A stretch of 64,000 nt of DNA, taken from assembly GCF_000422785.1 (NCBI RefSeq), contig NZ_AUGS01000001.1, forward strand, positions 186,001-250,000. Reading direction: 5' to 3'. The position numbers and the translations under genes were made by a program. The stretch's first letter is position 1. Each line of letters begins with the position of its first letter. The notes under the pieces were generated by a model. The model had not been told where the DNA came from. It saw only the letters and a list, made by a program, of their open reading frames with translations, and made no database searches. Positions 8,645-16,535 of this stretch are shown in pieces. Source of the DNA: Pseudovibrio exalbescens DSM 16456. Lineage in GTDB: Bacteria > Pseudomonadota > Alphaproteobacteria > Rhizobiales > Stappiaceae.

Positions 8645-10855
8645 TCAGGCGTGTTGGTTTCTCAGATCCTCGGCGGAATGAAAGTTGAGCAGTTGCTGCA
8701 AGGTGAGGGCTGCCCCCACACCGCCGCGCTGACCAAATGTGCCGCCCAATTGATCAAATGTCCATTCCTGCACATCACTTCGCAAGTTCGTTGCAATGAT
8801 TGGCAGTGAGAGCTGTTCCGCGAAGCTGAATCCAGCGCGCAACAGGCCCCGCCCACTGCGATTGGCATTCAGCCGTTCAATCATGGGGGCTTCCATCTTG
8901 ATGTACGTGAGCTGCAACTGGCTGAGGTAGGAAAGTGATGCAATGCCGTTGCCGAAGTTTGCAAGGCCCACACGGAACCCCTCAGACAACAGGGATTGAA
9001 GGCGCTTCATCACTTCCTCGAAATTGCGAGGACTGATGCTTTTTTCCTCGATATCCAAAATCAATCGGTCGGGTTGGACCTTTGCAGCTGCTACCGTGCG
9101 TGCCAAGTCGCTGCAAAATGTGTTTCGGCACAGTGTAGAGACGGGGGTTGGGACAGAAATGGATACGGCTGTACCAGATTCTGTTGTCAGATAGCGGCTA
9201 TCAGCAAGAACAGTTGTGAGGGTCTCCCTGAAGAGGCTGGCCGCCAAACTGTGGTCTGCCATATAGTCAAATAGGGTTGCATTGGTCCCTATTCGTGTAG
9301 GGCGGTTGGCGAACACGGGCTGAGCAGACAAGTGTTCAACGCAATTGGTGCGCAGGTTCAGCACTGGCAAATAGGCCGCGTTGATCTCGTGAGTATCTAT
9401 GGCTTTTCGAAGTTGGTGGTTCAGCGATGCGCAGCGCTGGCGTTTGTAACGCAGGGTGCTGGAATAAAGACGCACCTTGTTGCGCCCTCGGTTTTTAGCT
9501 GCGTAAAGGGCCACATCTGCGCACTTCCGCAGCTCTGCTGCATTTGGCGCATGCTTTGGATAGCAGGCAGCCCCGATGCTGGCTGTCGGGCGAATGATAT
9601 CGTTGTTCAGATCAACCGGCTGGTTGATGAGTTCCGGTACCAGTTTGAGCACGCGCCGCACTTCCGCGCATGTGGTGTTTGAGAGGAGGAGTGCAAATTC
9701 ATCGCCGCCCAGCCGAGTGACCATGTGGCCCCGATTCTCCAGGGTCTTGAGACGCTGCCCGATGGTTTGCAAAAGGCTGTCGCCGCATTCGTGCCCAAGC
9801 GTGTCATTGACCAGCTTGAGATGGTCAATATCGATCAGAAGGATTCCGATCTGGCTGTCTGAATGGGACGCGGTGTGAAACGCTCCTTCCAGTCCCTGCT
9901 CGAAGGCGAGGCGGTTTTTAAGGCCGGTCAGTGTGTCGGTCGCCGCGATCCGTTTAGCGTCTTCGGCTTCGAGCGTACGGTCTACGTGATCCGTAATCGA
10001 GATAAGGAGACATTCTCGCTGTCCGTCAAAAACCTCCGTTATGGTGAGTTCGTGCTCAGTGGGGTGTTGGCCACGCGTGGTTCCAACAACGGCCTGCTCA
10101 TATCCGTGCAGCGTTTCCAGATCGGTAGATTCAGTCTCATCATTCCGAGATGTCGAGAACCTGTAGATCTCGTTGAGGTGTGTGATATGGCCGCCGGGCA
10201 TAGTTAGAGAAAGTAGCTGCCTTGCTGCGTGGTTCACCTCCATAAGGCGTAGAGTGTATTTTTCTACCAGAACAGTTGGTGCCGGGTGCGCCTCAAACAG
10301 AAACGGTGTGTTTTGTGCGGTTGGGCATCCCGCAACCGGCTGATGACAATCACGCGTTTGGTGGCGGGATAAGAAACCGGAAGTCTGCCGATTTATGTCA
10401 AAATCGACGTCGGTCTGCCATTCGGTTGTCAGGTCCGGCGCAAGGCATTCGCCCAGAATGCGAGCATAGCGTGTCAGATACTCCGTCGATTGCCGCCCCG
10501 GTGGGTGAGGCTCTTCGGATGGCAGCAGAACGAGCGCGCCTATGACCTGGTCTCCATGATGAACAGGGGCCATGGCCTCCGGGTGTGTTTCCAGTTCCGT
10601 GGTAAAGCTAGAGGCGCCGGCTGGGCATTCGGTCCCGCAGGTGCCCTCAAGCCATGGGGTCGGCATGGTGAGGGGTGTTTGCGACAGGTCCGGCGCCAGT
10701 ATATAGCCACTGCCGAAGCACAGATAGCGGACAGGTTGCTGGTAGAACAATTCGAGCGTTTGCAGCGTCGCAGTGATGAACTCCAGATCCGCGGAGGACT
10801 GACCCTGAGGGTGAACCTTTGAATACTCTTGAAACTGCCTGAACGATAATGTCAT
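8645..10855 (-). CDS. Diguanylate cyclase with degenerate EAL domain (GAF/PAS-GGDEF-EAL)
   Basis: This is a 736-residue cytosolic protein. The N-terminal 170 residues look GAF-like. A PAS-like segment lies at about 185–290, and a GGDEF domain at about 300–465 has the intact active site LGGDEF (383–387) and GLKNRLAFE. A C-terminal EAL-like domain lies at about 480–730. The EAL domain has lost its signatures: the xEALLR block reads EHLSAQP, ITE reads IEE, DDFGTG reads ANFGNG and IKIDR reads IKMEA. I infer active c-di-GMP synthesis and no phosphodiesterase, with the EAL fold possibly acting as a binding or regulatory module. No membrane segment was seen, so the signal is cytosolic. Confidence 0.85.
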   Translation of the reverse strand: MTLSFRQFQEYSKVHPQGQSSADLEFITATLQTLELFYQQPVRYLCFGSGYILAPDLSQTPLTMPTPWLEGTCGTECPAGASSFTTELETHPEAMAPVHHGDQVIGALVLLPSEEPHPPGRQSTEYLTRYARILGECLAPDLTTEWQTDVDFDINRQTSGFLSRHQTRDCHQPVAGCPTAQNTPFLFEAHPAPTVLVEKYTLRLMEVNHAARQLLSLTMPGGHITHLNEIYRFSTSRNDETESTDLETLHGYEQAVVGTTRGQHPTEHELTITEVFDGQRECLLISITDHVDRTLEAEDAKRIAATDTLTGLKNRLAFEQGLEGAFHTASHSDSQIGILLIDIDHLKLVNDTLGHECGDSLLQTIGQRLKTLENRGHMVTRLGGDEFALLLSNTTCAEVRRVLKLVPELINQPVDLNNDIIRPTASIGAACYPKHAPNAAELRKCADVALYAAKNRGRNKVRLYSSTLRYKRQRCASLNHQLRKAIDTHEINAAYLPVLNLRTNCVEHLSAQPVFANRPTRIGTNATLFDYMADHSLAASLFRETLTTVLADSRYLTTESGTAVSISVPTPVSTLCRNTFCSDLARTVAAAKVQPDRLILDIEEKSISPRNFEEVMKRLQSLLSEGFRVGLANFGNGIASLSYLSQLQLTYIKMEAPMIERLNANRSGRGLLRAGFSFAEQLSLPIIATNLRSDVQEWTFDQLGGTFGQRGGVGAALTLQQLLNFHSAEDLRNQHA

Positions 10856-11180
10856 TTTTGTCTCGATAATTTAAGTAATACTTGTTGTTTACTGGACTAT
10901 AGAGGTAAGCATTTGCGGGATTCATGGTTTCTATGTCCATCCTGAAAAAATAGGGGTGTTTTATGCGAGGTTATCCTTCGATAACTGTTGGCAAAATTCT
11001 GAATTATGGTGGATAACAACGTAATTTGCCTAATAATAAATCAAGGTTTGGTCGTTTTAAGAGCGTTTCAGCGAGTGATTATATATCACTGCATGTGTTG
11101 AAAAACATTGGGTTGTTGCGAACCGGTAATTAAACAAGCGTTCGGTTTTCAAATAACTCCGTCCATGTTACATATTGCGC
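10856..11180. other. AT-rich divergent promoter region
   Basis: This 325-base stretch lies between the leftward diguanylate cyclase gene and the rightward SufR-like gene. It is AT-rich and must hold both promoters. I see scattered TTAA and ATTATAT tracts but no clean operator and no convincing small gene. Confidence 0.35.
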
Positions 11181-11834
11181 ATGAACGAGCGTACGAAAAA
11201 TCGGCTTCTTTATGCACTCAAAGCGCGGGGCCCTCAGACATCGGCGGATCTGGCGGCGCATCTTGATGTGACGACCGTGGCTGTTCGTCAACATCTGGAT
11301 GGGTTGTTGGACGAAGGTTTGGTGCGCTTTGAAGATGTGCGCGGCACCGTGGGCCGCCCCAAGCGGGTATGGTCCTTGTCAGAGCATGGAAATAGCCGGT
11401 TTCCGGACAACCACAGTGGTTTGTTGCTGGATATGCTGGATGGTGTGCGGGCGCTCTATGGCGAAGATGGCATGAACCAGCTCATCAATCGCCGGGAAGC
11501 TGCCATCCGCGCTCAATATGATAGCTTGATGAGCGGTGTTCATCAGCTTGAAGAGCGATTGAAACTACTGGCAGACCAGCGCAGCAAAGAAGGTTACATG
11601 GCCGAGGTGGAGCAACAACCGGACGGCAGTTTCCTTCTGATTGAAAATCACTGCTCCATTTGTGCAGCGGCCCGTGCTTGTCAGGGTTTCTGTCGATCGG
11701 AGCTTCAGTTGTTTCGTGATGCGTTGGGCCCGGAATGCTCTGTGGTGCGGGAGGAGCACATCGTATCGGGTGCGCGCCGGTGTACGTATCGTGTCAGAGC
11801 CTTGAAGAGAGCTTCTGCGTCAGGTGAGGCGTGA
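11181..11834 (+). CDS. SufR-like Fe-S winged-helix regulator
   Basis: This 217-residue protein has an N-terminal ArsR/DeoR-type winged helix (RLLYALKARGPQTSADLAAHL … VAVRQHLDGLLDEGLV, then the wing GTVGRPKRVW). A central helical region follows. The C-terminus carries cysteines spaced C-x12-C-x14-C-x14-C, with two extra cysteines inside the first interval. Cyanobacterial and actinobacterial SufR, the Fe-S-cluster-binding repressor of suf genes, has C-x12-C-x13-C-x14-C, so this is a close relative that likely senses Fe-S or redox status. No suf genes are nearby. ATG 11181 was preferred over TTG 11175. No strong ribosome binding site is visible. Confidence 0.75.
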   Translation: MNERTKNRLLYALKARGPQTSADLAAHLDVTTVAVRQHLDGLLDEGLVRFEDVRGTVGRPKRVWSLSEHGNSRFPDNHSGLLLDMLDGVRALYGEDGMNQLINRREAAIRAQYDSLMSGVHQLEERLKLLADQRSKEGYMAEVEQQPDGSFLLIENHCSICAAARACQGFCRSELQLFRDALGPECSVVREEHIVSGARRCTYRVRALKRASASGEA

Positions 11835-12452
11835 CAGGAGTATGGCCAGCTCCAGCCGGCTATTTACATTCAACTTGGCATAAATGTTCTTGCGATGGGT
11901 GCGCAGCGTGTTCTGGGTAATGGAGAGAGCATTGGCGATTTCCAGCTCGGTTTCAGTACCAGCAAGGTGCTCTAGGACAGACGCCTCACGTTCTGTCAGA
12001 TAAAAGATGCGTGCTGCGCGAAGGATCTTGATTGACCAATCGGCCTCCAGATCCGTGATGAACATCAAGGTGTTGTCCGCCGCTTCGCTTGCCTGACCTG
12101 CGCTGACCATTTCAATATGAAGTGGCCGCAAGAACTCGCTTTCGCGCCGGATAACAAACTCGCTCGGCTCTGACGGCTCATCCTGATCTATGACTTTTTC
12201 CATGGCTCTGGCGAAGTTTTTCTGTGCGACAACGTCCACCGGTTCAATTCGACCAGCAATGATCCGGAAATAGTTTACATTCGTGATCAAGTCAGCGGCT
12301 GCGGAGTTGACGGCCTCGATAACCCCATCCTTGTTCAGAAGCACCACACCGCGGTTGAGGCGGTCCATCGTGTCGAACAGCACGGCCATTTCGCGGGGTG
12401 GCGGTACAAATCTGTCAGCGTTCAGCGTTTCCGACTTGCTGGAAGAAAACAT
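11820..12452 (-). CDS. PAS-LuxR transcriptional regulator
   Basis: This 210-residue protein has an N-terminal PAS-like domain (DTMDRLNRGVVLLNKDGVIEAVNSAAADLI) and a C-terminal LuxR/GerE helix-turn-helix at about 145–205 (YLTEREASVLEHLAGTETELEIANALSITQNTLRTHRKNIYAKL). There is no receiver domain, so the signal is sensed by the PAS region. The gene is convergent with the SufR-like gene and overlaps its 3' end by 15 bases. The target is unknown. Confidence 0.85.
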   Translation of the reverse strand: MFSSSKSETLNADRFVPPPREMAVLFDTMDRLNRGVVLLNKDGVIEAVNSAAADLITNVNYFRIIAGRIEPVDVVAQKNFARAMEKVIDQDEPSEPSEFVIRRESEFLRPLHIEMVSAGQASEAADNTLMFITDLEADWSIKILRAARIFYLTEREASVLEHLAGTETELEIANALSITQNTLRTHRKNIYAKLNVNSRLELAILLSRLT

Positions 12453-12595
12453 TTGGACTGCACTTTCCAGAAGGGCGAGAATTGTGGCCCATTAATTAGT
12501 TGGTTTCATATTGCTTGGCAGTTTATCGCAGGTATTGATCAATCAAATCTGTTCGGTAAGCCCCGATTATTATTGTTCCCATAGATGAGCAATGG

Positions 12596-13495
12596 TCAAG
12601 TGTTTTCGACACGATAACGGTTCCTTATTATTGTCTCCAACTCTTCAAACAAGCTGGTGCGCGGCGATGACTTGCGCCAGATGAGGCCGATCTGCCGCAT
12701 GGGTTGAGGGTCTTCAAACCGCAACAAAGCTACCCGGTCGTCGTTGACTTCGGCCGACACGCAAATTTCCGGCAAAATGGTGACACCATATCCGTTGGCT
12801 ACCATTTGCATGATGGTTGCCAGACTGGTCGCGCCAAGGCCGTCGCCATACTTCAGCGCATAGTTGCCGCAGTAATCGAGTGTCTGGTCGCGCAAGCAGT
12901 GACCTTCTTCCAGCAACAGCATTCGGTTGAAGTCAATGTCATGTGACTGAACACGCTGGCGTTCATCCAGATCCGGCGAGTTCTGGGTGGCCAGAAGAAA
13001 ACGATCGATGAAGAGTGGACGCTCCTCAAGGTCCGGCTCGTTCAGGGGCAGGGCGGCGATTATGGCGTCCAGATCCGACCGTTTGAGTTCTTCTATGAGT
13101 GTGTCCGTCATGGTCTCTCTGAGCCGGACTTGCAGATCGGGCAGTGCGAGTGCGATGTCCGGGAGGATTTGAGGAAGCATGTACGGTGCCAGAGACGGAA
13201 TGACGCCAAGGCGGATGGAGCCGGATTTGTCGGCGCGGGCGTGCGCTGCATAGGCTTCAAGGTCATTCAATCGCCCCAGAATGTCGTTGGCGCGAGCCAG
13301 GACCGCTTCGCCGTGTGCCGTGAGGCGACAGGCTTTCGAGGTTCTTTCCAAAAGAGGCAGCCCCATCGCGTCTTCCAACTCGCGAATCTGCATGGATAGC
13401 GCGGGTTGCGAAATGGAGGCCGCCTCTGCGGCCTGTCCAAAGTGAAGGGTTTTCGCGAGGTGCTGGAAATACAGGAGTTGTTTGAATGTAATCAT
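12596..13495 (-). CDS. oxyR: Hydrogen peroxide sensor OxyR (LysR family)
   Basis: This is a 299-residue LysR regulator. The helix-turn-helix occupies residues 1–60 (MITFKQLLYFQHLAKTLHFGQAAEAASISQPALSMQIRELED). The effector domain contains EEGHCLRDQTLDYC, matching the two redox cysteines of OxyR that form a disulfide with H2O2. It is divergently transcribed from katA with a 139-base spacer, the usual OxyR-catalase arrangement in rhizobia. It likely activates katA under peroxide stress and represses itself. Confidence 0.92.
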   Translation of the reverse strand: MITFKQLLYFQHLAKTLHFGQAAEAASISQPALSMQIRELEDAMGLPLLERTSKACRLTAHGEAVLARANDILGRLNDLEAYAAHARADKSGSIRLGVIPSLAPYMLPQILPDIALALPDLQVRLRETMTDTLIEELKRSDLDAIIAALPLNEPDLEERPLFIDRFLLATQNSPDLDERQRVQSHDIDFNRMLLLEEGHCLRDQTLDYCGNYALKYGDGLGATSLATIMQMVANGYGVTILPEICVSAEVNDDRVALLRFEDPQPMRQIGLIWRKSSPRTSLFEELETIIRNRYRVENT

Positions 13496-13498
13496 ACG

Positions 13499-13535
13499 AT
13501 CAGTTTATCTTATCATAGCCTATTTACAATCTGAT
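13499..13535. promoter_or_regulatory. Candidate OxyR operator between oxyR and katA
   Basis: An AT-rich segment sits immediately upstream of the oxyR start. It is bounded by ATCAG (13499–13503) and CTGAT (13531–13535), with an inner inverted ATAG-C-CTAT at 13515–13523. LysR-type sites are AT-rich dyads of this size, but the spacing does not fit the E. coli OxyR consensus. The assignment rests mainly on location. Confidence 0.35.
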
Positions 13536-13634
13536 TAGACCTGATTGATGGGGATGGCTACGTTCCTGCCCGTAGAACGAATTCGGGGTTCGAGCAGTGC
13601 CCCAAAACTGCGATTTCGGGTAGGAGAAAAAAAG

Positions 13635-15110
13635 ATGACACAAGACAAGCGGTTGACGACAACGGCGGGCGCTCCGATCAGCGATAACCAAAACGCTCTG
13701 AGTGCGGGGCCTCGCGGACCGTTGTTGATGCAGGACTATCAGTTGCTTGAAAAGCTCGCGCACCAGAATCGGGAGCGTATTCCGGAGCGCACAGTTCATG
13801 CAAAAGGGTGGGGCGCGTATGGCACCTTCACAGTGACCAATGATATCACTCAGTACTCACGGGCCAAGATATTCGAGGCGGTTGGCAAGACGACTGATCT
13901 TGTCGCCAGATTTTCGACAGTGGCCGGCGAACAAGGCGCTGCGGATGCAGAGCGGGACGTTCGCGGCTTTGCTGTCAAGTTTTATACTGAAGAAGGCAAT
14001 TGGGACATGGTGGGGAACAACACCCCGGTATTCTTCATCCGTGATCCCTACAAATTCCCGGATTTCATTCATACGCAAAAGCGTCATCCGCGAACCAACC
14101 TGCGTTCGGCGACTGCCATGTGGGATTTCTGGTCCTTGTCGCCTGAGAGCCTGCATCAGGTCACTATCTTGATGTCTGATCGCGGTTTGCCGACGGACGT
14201 TCGGCATATCAACGGATATGGGTCACACACATATTCTTTCATAAATGCGAGAGGCGAACGGTTTTGGGTGAAGTTCCATTTCAAAACCATGCAGGGCCAC
14301 CGGCACTGGACCAATGAACAGGCGCAGGAGGTTGTGGGTCGCACGCGCGAGAGCACGCAGGAAGATTTGTATTCTGCCATCGACACGGGCAATTTTCCCA
14401 AGTGGCGCCTGTGTATTCAGGTGATGCCAGAGTTGGATGCTGAAAAGACGCCCTACAATCCTTTTGATCTGACCAAGGTTTGGCCGCATGCAGACTATCC
14501 GCTGATTGAAGTGGGCATCATGGAGCTGAACCGCAATCCGGAGAATTATTTCGCGGAGATCGAACAGGTTGCGTTTTCGCCTTCCAATGTGGTTCCCGGT
14601 ATCGGTTTCTCACCTGACAAGATGCTTCAGGCTCGGTTGTTTTCCTACGCGGATGCTCATCGGTATCGGTTGGGGACGCACTATGAAGCGCTTCCGGTAA
14701 ATGCGCCCAAGTGTCCGGTTCATCACTACCACAAGGATGGACCGATGCGGTTCTTTGCCAACAATCCTCAGCCGGACGCCTACTATGAGCCAAATTCCTT
14801 TGGGGGACCTAAAGAGGACCCAGAGGTGGCAGAGCCGCCGCTTCGCATTTCAGGCAATGCAGATCGCTTTGACCACCGCGCCGGCAATGACGATTACAAG
14901 CAACCTGGCGACCTTTTCCGCCTCATGACTTCAGAACAGCAGGGACGATTGATGGACAATATTGCAGCGGCAATGGAGGGCGTTCCTGTAGATATCATCA
15001 AACGGCAGATTGTGCATTTTTATCGTGCAGATGCAGCCTACGGCGAGGGCCTCGCGCACAGGATGGGTGTCGATATGACGGATATCGTGCAGTACTCCAG
15101 CGCAGAATAA
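13635..15110 (+). CDS. katA: Monofunctional haem catalase, small subunit
   Basis: This 491-residue catalase dismutates H2O2. The haem-pocket His lies in [16 protein letters not shown]. The Asn block is [25 protein letters not shown], and the proximal Tyr motif is [14 protein letters not shown]. The length fits the clade 3 small-subunit catalases. The frame runs upstream to 13545, but ATG 13635 has AGGAG at 9 bases and yields the normal family N-terminus ([20 protein letters not shown]). OxyR is divergent upstream. A stem-loop lies after the stop. Confidence 0.95.
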   Translation: MTQDKRLTTTAGAPISDNQNALSAGPRGPLLMQDYQLLEKLAHQNRERIPERTVHAKGWGAYGTFTVTNDITQYSRAKIFEAVGKTTDLVARFSTVAGEQGAADAERDVRGFAVKFYTEEGNWDMVGNNTPVFFIRDPYKFPDFIHTQKRHPRTNLRSATAMWDFWSLSPESLHQVTILMSDRGLPTDVRHINGYGSHTYSFINARGERFWVKFHFKTMQGHRHWTNEQAQEVVGRTRESTQEDLYSAIDTGNFPKWRLCIQVMPELDAEKTPYNPFDLTKVWPHADYPLIEVGIMELNRNPENYFAEIEQVAFSPSNVVPGIGFSPDKMLQARLFSYADAHRYRLGTHYEALPVNAPKCPVHHYHKDGPMRFFANNPQPDAYYEPNSFGGPKEDPEVAEPPLRISGNADRFDHRAGNDDYKQPGDLFRLMTSEQQGRLMDNIAAAMEGVPVDIIKRQIVHFYRADAAYGEGLAHRMGVDMTDIVQYSSAE

Positions 15111-15132
15111 TCGAAAATCTGTTGCTAACCCA

Positions 15133-15170
15133 CGGGCCGCAAAGCGTTATCTTTGCGGCCCGTTACATTT
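15133..15170 (+). terminator. Stem-loop downstream of katA
   Basis: A perfect 12-bp stem CGGGCCGCAAAG/CTTTGCGGCCCG (15133–15144 with 15151–15162) has a six-base loop. The following TTACATTTT is a weak T-tract, so termination may be partial, or the element may act in RNA stability. Confidence 0.7.
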
Positions 15171-15194
15171 TCGCCTCGACCTTTAATGAGCCTG

Positions 15195-15209
15195 TTAAGG
15201 CAAGGTTAA
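15195..15209. promoter_or_regulatory. CtrA-type binding site upstream of DUF2336 gene
   Basis: The sequence TTAA-GGCAAGG-TTAA is an exact TTAA-N7-TTAA match to the alphaproteobacterial CtrA consensus. Further TTAA half-sites follow at 15212 and 15229. The site lies about 125 bases upstream of the DUF2336 start. The motif is short, so the match could be chance. Clustering and position support function. Confidence 0.5.
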
Positions 15210-15331
15210 GCTTAACAGCGAGCTTCCGTTAAAAACCACGTTTTATTCAATTCGTCATAGCTCAAGCTATTTTTTCTTCAGACCCACCTGATACTTTTAG
15301 TAAAAATTATCTAGAGATTGGTGCAAAGCAG

Positions 15332-16417
15332 ATGTCCGGTTTGACGCAATCGAACTTGGTAGATTTTGACGCTCTCGCTCTCGAGCAAGATGAGAAGCGT
15401 CGCAGCGAGCTGGCCCGCCATGTCGCGATGCTGTTCTCGCGTACATCCGAGCGCTGTACGGATGAGCAGATCGCGATCTATGATGATGTGATGGTGCGCT
15501 TGTCTGCCATGATTGAACAGGAGGCGCGCGCCTATCTTGCGCAGAGCCTGTCAACGCTGCGCCGGGCGCCGGAGCGAACCGTGCTCAAATTGGCCAAGGA
15601 TGATATCCAGGTGGCAGAGCCGCTCCTCAAATCCTCAACTGTTTTGCGTGATCTCGACCTCCAGGATATTGCCAGCAATCAAAGTAACGAGCACCGCCTT
15701 GCCATAGCACAGCGCACGATCCTGCCGGAAAGCGTGACAAACGTGTTGGTCGCGGAAGGGGATTTGCCGGTAAAGCGCTCGGTTGCTGCCAATGCAGGTG
15801 CGCAGTTAAGCGATGCCAGCGTTGAAAAGCTGATTGAGACCGCTGCAGATGATGAGGTTCTTCAACTGGCGATTGGTGAGCGAGAGGATCTTGTTGAAGG
15901 TCAGATCAAGCAACTCATCGAGATAGCCAGTGAAAAGGTCAAGATACACCTTCTTGAAAGCGGTCGTATGGAAGAGGCCGGACGATTGTCGCAGGCAGCT
16001 GGTGTGGCGGCAAGCAAGTTGGGTAACGAGTTTTGGCTTGGGCGATACGACTTTGAAACTGCGGAAGGCAAAGTCTATGGCATTGCGCGGGAGGGCCAAC
16101 TTGGTGAACACCACTTGCGCCAGTTCGCTGAGGAGGACCGTTTTCCGGAAGCCGTTGCTGCTTTTTCCGTTATGGCGCGACTTGGGGCCGAGGAAGCCCG
16201 CCACTGGATGGTGCGTGAGGATACAGACCCCTTTATCGTCGCAGCCAAGTCGATTGGCTTGTCATTCATGACCGTAAGAGCTTTGCTCAAGATTGGCCCG
16301 TGGCGCTATCGTCTATCGCAGGTGAGACGCGAACATGCCCTCGAGTTGTTCCAGCGGTTGTCTTTGAAGGAAGCAACTCGTTTGTTCAGCATCTGGGAAA
16401 AACAACAAGTGAGCTAA
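15332..16417 (+). CDS. DUF2336 domain protein
   Basis: This 361-residue soluble, helix-rich protein is acidic and has HEAT-like repeats. The DUF2336 core begins around residue 30 (RRSELARHVAMLFSRTSERCTDEQIAIYDDVMVRL) and continues through repeated 'xxDxxxExLIExAxDExLxLAIGER' units. The family is nearly confined to alphaproteobacteria and has no known biochemical role. The upstream CtrA-type site suggests cell-cycle or motility-linked expression. The start at 15332 was taken as given. A nearby ribosome binding site (GCAAAGCAG) is weak. Confidence 0.75.
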   Translation: MSGLTQSNLVDFDALALEQDEKRRSELARHVAMLFSRTSERCTDEQIAIYDDVMVRLSAMIEQEARAYLAQSLSTLRRAPERTVLKLAKDDIQVAEPLLKSSTVLRDLDLQDIASNQSNEHRLAIAQRTILPESVTNVLVAEGDLPVKRSVAANAGAQLSDASVEKLIETAADDEVLQLAIGEREDLVEGQIKQLIEIASEKVKIHLLESGRMEEAGRLSQAAGVAASKLGNEFWLGRYDFETAEGKVYGIAREGQLGEHHLRQFAEEDRFPEAVAAFSVMARLGAEEARHWMVREDTDPFIVAAKSIGLSFMTVRALLKIGPWRYRLSQVRREHALELFQRLSLKEATRLFSIWEKQQVS

Positions 16418-16535
16418 TAATCGCTTCTTCTGCATCCGACACTAAGTCATAATGAAATATTAGAGTATTCTGTGCTTCAAAACATGAAGCACAGTGCTTG
16501 TGCCGGTGTTTCACGTGTGGCTCGGAGTAGAAGTA

